Below, piece after piece: positions 34,667 through 38,808 of a stretch of 38,808 nt of DNA (its first letter is position 1; each line of letters starts with the position of its first letter). The notes under the pieces were generated by a model. It was given only the letters and a program-made list of their open reading frames with translations, did no database searches and was not told the origin of the DNA. The translations under genes were made by a program, and so were the position numbers. The DNA comes from a virus: IMG/VR virus record IMGVR_UViG_3300013093_000108, positions 1-38,808 of that record; one strand, written 5' to 3'.

Positions 34667-35749
34667 TTAAGACTCCATCGCTTGGATAATAAATTTTCCG
34701 TATTTGTCATGGAACTTATCAAAGTACTTGAGCTTACTAGCATCAAACGGTAGTTGATAGTTAGTAAGTGCTACCTTAGCACCCATAACAACTAGTTCAG
34801 TTGGGAAATTATCCATCATAAACTTAAAGAAGTTATCTGCCTTGCTATTCCACTCTTTGTCTTTCTTCTGATCAGCTGTTTGAAGTTCATAACACATACT
34901 GATAGTTAAAGAGTACATAGCTGAGATTTCTTTGATGTCAAATTTGTTAACTTTACCATCTAGGATATCTTCTGGCTTAGGCATCTGTTTAGCTACCTTA
35001 CGGTGTGCCATAAACTTAACAGCAAGACCTTCTCCGATAGCACCTGCTACTAAATCAGTTAATGTACCTTCTTCTAAATCGTCATCGTGTAACAAGTTAC
35101 TTACGAATGACCAGCTACGTGGTGTAGCAAAGGCACGTGAACTAGAACGTGGATCAAAATCATACAAATCATTCTTAGCAAATGACACATAACCCACTAC
35201 CTGCTCGTGTACTTTGTTCATAACTGCCCACTCTAACCAGTCATCAAAGTTACGCTCTAGTTCAATGTGTACGAAACGATTAGCCAACGGAGCAGGCATA
35301 CGATAAGTAACACCTTTATCTGTTTCTCTGTTACCTGCGGCAACGATTGAAACGCCTTCTGGCAATTTATAAGTACCTACACGACGATTTAGAACCAATT
35401 GATAAGCGGCAGCCTGTGTAGCAGGAGCCGCAGAGTTAAGTTCATCTAAAAACAAAATAGCAGTAGATTCTGGATCTGTAGGCAATTCTGCAGGAGGTGC
35501 CCAAGTCATAGTACCTGCATCACTATTGTAGTAAGGGATGCCCTTAATATCTGTGGGTTCCCAAAGACTTAAACGTACATCGATAACTTCACGACCTTGC
35601 TCGTTACCAATCTGTTTAACGATATCTGATTTACCAATACCTGGAGGACCCCACATAAACAGTGGTTGTTTAATCTTTACAGCCTTGCGAATGCTTTTTT
35701 TAGCATCGTTTGGACCAACTGTACGATTACCGGAGATTTCTTTAGCCAT
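34667..35749 (-). CDS. MoxR-type AAA+ ATPase
   Basis: A 360-residue AAA+ ATPase. Visible parts are Walker A GPPGIGKS (34-41), Walker B ILFLDE (98-103), sensor 1 AAGNRE (137-142) and the arginine-containing LANRF (155-159). AAAYQLVLNRRVGTYKLP and VSIVAAGN place it in the MoxR/CbbQ-like branch. MoxR ATPases work as hexameric chaperones that, with VWA partners, insert cofactors or remodel complexes. The adjacent VWA gene provides such a partner. The C-terminal third (from about residue 200) is an all-helical lid that I do not match further. The ATG at 35749 has AAAAGG six bases upstream and follows a consensus promoter with a leader of about 41 bases. Its terminator follows directly, so it is probably made as a monocistronic early transcript as well as by read-through from upstream. 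Confidence 0.9.
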   Translation of the reverse strand: MAKEISGNRTVGPNDAKKSIRKAVKIKQPLFMWGPPGIGKSDIVKQIGNEQGREVIDVRLSLWEPTDIKGIPYYNSDAGTMTWAPPAELPTDPESTAILFLDELNSAAPATQAAAYQLVLNRRVGTYKLPEGVSIVAAGNRETDKGVTYRMPAPLANRFVHIELERNFDDWLEWAVMNKVHEQVVGYVSFAKNDLYDFDPRSSSRAFATPRSWSFVSNLLHDDDLEEGTLTDLVAGAIGEGLAVKFMAHRKVAKQMPKPEDILDGKVNKFDIKEISAMYSLTISMCYELQTADQKKDKEWNSKADNFFKFMMDNFPTELVVMGAKVALTNYQLPFDASKLKYFDKFHDKYGKFIIQAMES

Positions 35750-35796
35750 TTTGTGCCTTTTAAAAGAATGTTAATAATTACTGCTCTAAAAACATT

Positions 35797-35825
35797 ATTA
35801 TACAGGTATTTAGGTAAATTGTCAA
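35797..35825 (-). promoter_or_regulatory. Perfect sigma70 promoter for the MoxR gene
   Basis: The minus strand has TTGACA (35820-35825), a 17-base spacer and TATAAT (35797-35802). Both hexamers and the spacing match the consensus exactly. The -35 overlaps the stop codon of the upstream gene. This should be the strongest host-polymerase promoter in the window. Confidence 0.9.
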
Positions 35826-36229
35826 CTAATATCTGTAGTGTTGTTTTCTCGCAACTTCTGTTTAGCTAGAAGATATTTTTGTATATCTCCTTCATATAGT
35901 ATAAGCTCTACAGCAGTCTTTTCTTTGAAAACTAAGATATTTTTGCCCGTTTCGTCTAGATAATATGGTGCATCTATTAGTTTATCTAACTTTATTATTA
36001 ATCCAGATGTCCATTCTACGCCGGGTGGTAAAACGATCTTGTATGATTTAACTGATAATTTTTCGGATAACATCACGAAACCTTTATCAGTTAATCTAAA
36101 ACTTTTAGAATCTCCCATATTGCGGGGATTCATCCACCAGACATAATGGTGTTTGTTTATGCTCTTGCTGTGTGTTTCCCATCCGAGCTCTTTTAAAAAC
36201 TTCTTAGTTAGTGCTCGTTTGTCTAACAT
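35822..36229 (-). CDS. Conserved protein of unknown function
   Basis: 135 residues, starting at ATG 36229, which overlaps the previous stop (TAATG). It opens MLDKRALTKKFLKELGWETH, then KHHYVWWMNPRNMG and SFRLTDKGFVMLSE, resembling a short helical/winged fold but without a match I can name. The second half is beta-like (YKIVLPPGVEWTSGLIIKLD). The end is charged. The context is a run of small overlapping genes between RNase H and MoxR, likely one operon. No function is assigned. Confidence 0.75.
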   Translation of the reverse strand: MLDKRALTKKFLKELGWETHSKSINKHHYVWWMNPRNMGDSKSFRLTDKGFVMLSEKLSVKSYKIVLPPGVEWTSGLIIKLDKLIDAPYYLDETGKNILVFKEKTAVELILYEGDIQKYLLAKQKLRENNTTDIS

Positions 36230-36513
36230 TATTGTAGCCGTTCGCCTGTTGTAAGTTTATATACACTAAAATCGGTAGAATTAAACATTTTGTTTAATTT
36301 CTCAGCCAGATTAATAGCGTGTCCGCTGTTTGAAAATGATACTTTCTTGTATTTTGGACCTATCTGCTGTGCTACGAGACTAGATGTCTTGAGATTCACA
36401 GGCTGGTCCTTGTAGAATACCGCCCAAATTGCCTCGGCTTCCAATACTTGCTCAGTTTTGTAAGTTTTTTTGTTGGTTAGTTCTAATAGAACCGTTGGCT
36501 TTGGCCTTGACAT
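36229..36513 (-). CDS. Small conserved protein under an apparent RBS hairpin
   Basis: 94 residues from ATG 36513. The frame extends two codons further to a TTG at 36519, but that lies only four bases from the Shine-Dalgarno. The product reads MSRPKPTVLLELTNKKTYKT, then a central YKDQPVNLKTSSLVAQQIGP and SNSGHAINLAEKLNKMF. It is small, basic and probably alpha/beta. I do not recognise it. Its GGAGA ribosome site lies in the loop of a perfect 9-bp stem (36515-36542), with a late-type motif just upstream, so it is the gene in this run with the clearest sign of dedicated regulation. Confidence 0.75.
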   Translation of the reverse strand: MSRPKPTVLLELTNKKTYKTEQVLEAEAIWAVFYKDQPVNLKTSSLVAQQIGPKYKKVSFSNSGHAINLAEKLNKMFNSTDFSVYKLTTGERLQ

Positions 36514-36514
36514 G

Positions 36515-36542
36515 ATCAACGTATCTCCAAATGTACGTTGAT
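36515..36542 (-). promoter_or_regulatory. Hairpin enclosing the ribosome binding site
   Basis: On the minus strand the arms ATCAACGTA and TACGTTGAT (9 bp, perfect) flank the ten-base loop CATTTGGAGA. The loop holds the GGAGA Shine-Dalgarno, and the ATG of the 94-residue gene follows one base after the stem. Read-through mRNA would form it. The late-type motif at 36542-36549 would start transcripts near 36536, leaving out most of the 5' arm. Confidence 0.5.
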
Positions 36543-36549
36543 ATTTATC
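36542..36549 (-). promoter_or_regulatory. Late-promoter-like GATAAATA motif
   Basis: The minus strand reads AGGATAAATATCAACG, with GATAAATA one base off the T4 late consensus. GGATAAATATC also occurs at 23134-23144 on the plus strand. Predicted initiation is near 36536, inside the 5' arm of the hairpin. Confidence 0.4.
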
Positions 36550-36556
36550 CTGCTAT

Positions 36557-36781
36557 CTAGAATCCACCACCGTCTATTTTAACTTCAATAGGGCCTATAT
36601 CCTGTTTTTGTGTAGCTATTTGGTCTAATTCGCCAGCTAATCGTGTCATAACTATGCTTAAACTGTCGCTAAGTGCCTGTGCTTCTTTGATAGATAGGGT
36701 AACGGACTGTTTATTACCCTTAATAGCTATTCTAGCTGTATTTAGAAAGTCTTCTATTGGTAGTGTGTTTAATTGTCGCAT
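36557..36781 (-). CDS. Small helical protein of unknown function
   Basis: 74 residues. The ATG at 36781 lies 13 bases inside the preceding gene. It reads MRQLNTLPIEDFLNTARIAI, then a beta strand (QSVTLSIKEAQALSDSLSIV) and a helix (MTRLAGELDQIATQ), and ends IEVKIDGGGF. The heptad-like hydrophobic spacing suggests a small dimer. No family is recognised. The overlap with its neighbour and the clean TAG stop support it as a real gene. Confidence 0.7.
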   Translation of the reverse strand: MRQLNTLPIEDFLNTARIAIKGNKQSVTLSIKEAQALSDSLSIVMTRLAGELDQIATQKQDIGPIEVKIDGGGF

Positions 36782-37263
36782 TGTTTGCTCACAGTGTTTA
36801 ATACAGATCGCATCTCGATTTCTGTCTTGAAAGGGCCTTTATAAGAGTATCGTTCTAATGTAATTAATTTTGGACAGAAACTCTTAACCCACCCTTTGCG
36901 GAATTGTATAACGTAGTAGCCCGCACAATAAAGACTTTTGCTTTTATTGCTTTTCGCATAAATCGGGAGTTTTTTAACTATGTTATATACCGGATTATGA
37001 GGCTTTGAAGATGTAGGATAGTCATAAACATTTAAATCCACAGTCTTCTTTATATTGTTTTTTTGTACTTTGCTAAGACCTTCTTCAAACAAAGCTACTC
37101 CAAATCTCATTTCTATCTCTTTGGCATCTTTAAGATCTACTTTAGTGCCCTGTCTATAAAAACTAAATCCCTTTTTCTCTTTATTGATAGTACCAACCTT
37201 AATACCTTCGTCTTCTACTATCCAACTTTTATTAGGTACCACGACCTTGGCTACTGCATTCAT
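36769..37263 (-). CDS. Conserved phage protein of unknown function
   Basis: 164 residues, translationally coupled to RNase H by an ATGA overlap at 37260-37263. The N-terminus (MNAVAKVVVPNKSWIVEDEG, then GTINKEKKGFSFYRQGTKVD) is a small beta domain. The C-terminal half has SLYCAGYYVIQFRKGWVKSF and CPKLITLERYSYKGPFKTEI, an aromatic, basic segment with two cysteines. I recall similar proteins in marine T4-like phages but know no function. Nucleic-acid binding would fit the charge and the neighbouring nuclease, as inference only. Confidence 0.8.
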   Translation of the reverse strand: MNAVAKVVVPNKSWIVEDEGIKVGTINKEKKGFSFYRQGTKVDLKDAKEIEMRFGVALFEEGLSKVQKNNIKKTVDLNVYDYPTSSKPHNPVYNIVKKLPIYAKSNKSKSLYCAGYYVIQFRKGWVKSFCPKLITLERYSYKGPFKTEIEMRSVLNTVSKQCDN

Positions 37264-38246
37264 TGTTTATACCTTGCATTTAATGGTTCTGCATAACTCT
37301 GTACCTGATCACTGATACGTTGTAGATCATATTCTGAACAAAGTTTAAGCAATCTAACTCCTACCTGGCTGACATTTTTATCAGCTTGTACGGCAGTATC
37401 TATAGTATCTTGTATTAACAGTTTAATGTCAGCAGGCTGTGCGGTCAAGTCACATAATACAACATTTCGATTGTAATCCTCTAGCACACGATGTTCTATA
37501 CCTTCGTGATCGGACCAACGCTGGAGCATGAGATTGTTCCAATTATATCCTTTGGTATTTCTGTCAGCGAATGCCTCACGGAGACCAACTTTATTCTTTG
37601 TCCCTTTCTCACGTACTCCTGGATAAGCACTAAAGACATTGTCGGAGGTGTCCCCACGCATACACTTCTCAAATAATAACCACTGCGGATCCGGTGCGGC
37701 CTTGACTTGTTTAGTTTTTTTATCAACGACAGGTTTACCTTTAGCATCGAAGTATCCTTCATGTGTAGTTGTTATTTCCATTACACCATTGTATTGTCTG
37801 ACTTTAGGTGATATTAATTGTGCATAATCTCCGTCAGTTGATATAATAACATGCTCATCGTCTGGATGGCTTTGAATAAAACCTGCGATTAGATCATCTG
37901 CTTCTAATCTTTCATTTTGTAATACAGTACAGTTGGTCTTTTCTCTAATGAAGTTGGTGAACTCGTCATATGTTTCCCAGAATACTTTTTCTTCTTCTGC
38001 TTCTCTTGGACTATGTGCCGCACGAGCATCACTACGTTGTCGTTTGTACGGTGCATAGTAATCTTTACGCCAACTACGTCCTTCTAAACAGAATACAACA
38101 TGGTGACCTTTAAAATCACGCCATGCCTTGCGGATACCATTTAAGGTAATATGAAATGCCATTCCAACCTTTTCACTAGTGTCGCCTCTTATGGCATGCC
38201 TAGCACGGAAGAATGTATTTGCTGTATCAACTAGTATATATGTCAT
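37260..38246 (-). CDS. rnh: T4-type RNase H (5'-3' flap/exonuclease)
   Basis: The 328-residue product belongs to the FEN/5'-3' exonuclease family, closest in layout to T4 RNase H (305 residues), which removes RNA primers and 5' flaps on the lagging strand. The acidic metal ligands are visible: D7 (ILVDTAN), E55 (CLEGRSWRKD), E115/D117/D118 (LEADDLI), D138/D140 (STDGDYAQL) and D199/D202 (MRGDTSDNV). The conserved basic arch segment YYAPYKRQRSDARA is present at 63-76. The start overlaps the upstream stop (TAATG). It sits in the minus block with nucleotide-metabolism genes, as expected for an early or middle replication gene. The plus-strand and alternative minus frames across it are shadows. 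Confidence 0.93.
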   Translation of the reverse strand: MTYILVDTANTFFRARHAIRGDTSEKVGMAFHITLNGIRKAWRDFKGHHVVFCLEGRSWRKDYYAPYKRQRSDARAAHSPREAEEEKVFWETYDEFTNFIREKTNCTVLQNERLEADDLIAGFIQSHPDDEHVIISTDGDYAQLISPKVRQYNGVMEITTTHEGYFDAKGKPVVDKKTKQVKAAPDPQWLLFEKCMRGDTSDNVFSAYPGVREKGTKNKVGLREAFADRNTKGYNWNNLMLQRWSDHEGIEHRVLEDYNRNVVLCDLTAQPADIKLLIQDTIDTAVQADKNVSQVGVRLLKLCSEYDLQRISDQVQSYAEPLNARYKQ

Positions 38247-38623
38247 TAGCCTATTTCTGATAAACCATCGTCTCGAAGTGCTCGTTGTACATATCCAGAA
38301 TTTCTATTCTGCATATCTACTCCTGCCTCTGATCCGATATTCCTGCACAAATCTTGGAACCATTGATCGACTATTTCTTCTTCAGTAGATCCTATGTATC
38401 CTTGCGTTCTTAATTGTAACACAAAATACTCATTCCAGTCAAGTTCGAAAAATCCATTTCGAATATTATCTTTATTGACATGTGTGTCAAGAACTGCTAC
38501 CCAGGGTTCTTTCTTAGCAGTAGCTTCTTCCTTGGTTATTTTTTTAGGTTCGGGAGATGTATATTTCTTGGCTTCTTTATAAGACTTCCATTTACGTTTA
38601 ATATTTTCAAAAAATCCAAACAT
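38246..38623 (-). CDS. Conserved phage protein of unknown function
   Basis: 125 residues from ATG 38623, chosen because GGGGGA lies six bases upstream and the previous gene ends one base earlier. The frame can extend to GTG 38671 but would then overlap queE. It begins MFGFFENIKRKWKSYKEAKK, a basic amphipathic helix, then a charged linker, then EPWVAVLDTHVNKDNIRNGF and FELDWNEYFVLQLRTQGYIG. The C-terminal part is common in T4-like marine phages, function unknown. The helix could be a membrane-surface or protein anchor, as inference. Confidence 0.75.
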   Translation of the reverse strand: MFGFFENIKRKWKSYKEAKKYTSPEPKKITKEEATAKKEPWVAVLDTHVNKDNIRNGFFELDWNEYFVLQLRTQGYIGSTEEEIVDQWFQDLCRNIGSEAGVDMQNRNSGYVQRALRDDGLSEIG

Positions 38624-38624
38624 A

Positions 38625-38808
38625 TTAAGTCCCCCACTCATTCTTAAATAACGGTACCTGTAGCCTATCACTATATCGCAAACCGTGTTTCATTGCCATT
38701 AATGCTACTGATTTAGCATTTAAGTTATATACACTTTCAACGCCTCCAACTGGCATAAAGTAAACATGCCCGTTAAATCCTGCCGCACGATATTCACTTG
38801 CGGCTTTA
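38625..38808 (-). CDS. queE: QueE-like 7-carboxy-7-deazaguanine synthase, C-terminal end (runs off right edge)
   Basis: Only the last 60 codons are in the window. The frame is open from the right edge to TAA 38627-38625. The visible part contains GFNGHVYFMPVGGVESVYNL and ends RYSDRLQVPLFKNEWGT. The closing SDRLQVPLFKNEWG pattern is the C-terminal signature of QueE radical-SAM enzymes (the host form ends LQvH...W). QueE makes 7-carboxy-7-deazaguanine, the step before preQ0, used by phages for queuosine precursors or for deazaguanine DNA modification. The radical SAM CxxxCxxC motif lies outside the window, so activity cannot be judged. It appears to be the upstream neighbour in the same operon as RNase H. 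Confidence 0.75.
   Translation of the reverse strand, partial: KAASEYRAAGFNGHVYFMPVGGVESVYNLNAKSVALMAMKHGLRYSDRLQVPLFKNEWGT

Overview
This window is a section of a tailed, contractile (myovirus-type) phage genome of the T4-like superfamily. The evidence is synteny and protein signatures: a gp53-like LysM-type baseplate protein, a gp5-type hub/spike, gp25, gp6, a very large protein in the gp7 position, and a cassette of tail fibres. A block on the opposite strand carries T4-type nucleotide and replication genes (thymidylate synthase, T4-type RNase H, the end of a QueE-like enzyme). The DNA is AT-rich (by eye about one third G+C, not counted). The relatives I recall from memory are marine T4-like phages of cyanobacteria and SAR11-type hosts. 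The host cannot be fixed from this window, but near-perfect sigma70 promoters show a host with a standard housekeeping sigma factor.

Layout. (1) Positions 1-483, minus strand: 5' part of a conserved gene of unknown function that runs off the left edge, with a sigma70 promoter and a T4-late-type motif upstream. (2) Positions 594-31109, plus strand: an almost gapless structural operon. It encodes a tail-tube-cap (gp48/gp54-like) protein, gp53, a hub protein, a gp5-like OB-fold/beta-helix spike fused to an M15-type peptidase, gp25, an enlarged gp6, a 4374-residue giant protein containing an apparent seven-bladed FG-GAP propeller, a 217-residue conserved protein, and four related fibre proteins. 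(3) Positions 31106-38808, minus strand, read right to left: queE end, small protein, RNase H/flap nuclease, four small proteins of unknown function, MoxR-type AAA+ ATPase, metallopeptidase-like plus VWA protein, three small conserved proteins, thymidylate synthase. The two blocks converge and overlap by 4 bp at 31106-31109.

How it works together. The plus block builds the baseplate: hub and spike, wedge, peripheral giant protein, fibres. The minus block supplies dTMP, processes replication intermediates and probably contributes to a 7-deazaguanine (preQ0-type) pathway. Its central MoxR and VWA genes each have their own sigma70 promoter with a shared core and are separated by a UACG-tetraloop terminator, so they look like an independently expressed chaperone/peptidase module. 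T4-late-like nATAAATA motifs sit in front of several genes. One of them overlaps a hairpin that surrounds a ribosome binding site (36515-36549), in an arrangement like the T4 gene e early/late translational switch.

There is no gene-free stretch longer than about 110 bp. I saw no tRNA, CRISPR array, insertion sequence or integrase.
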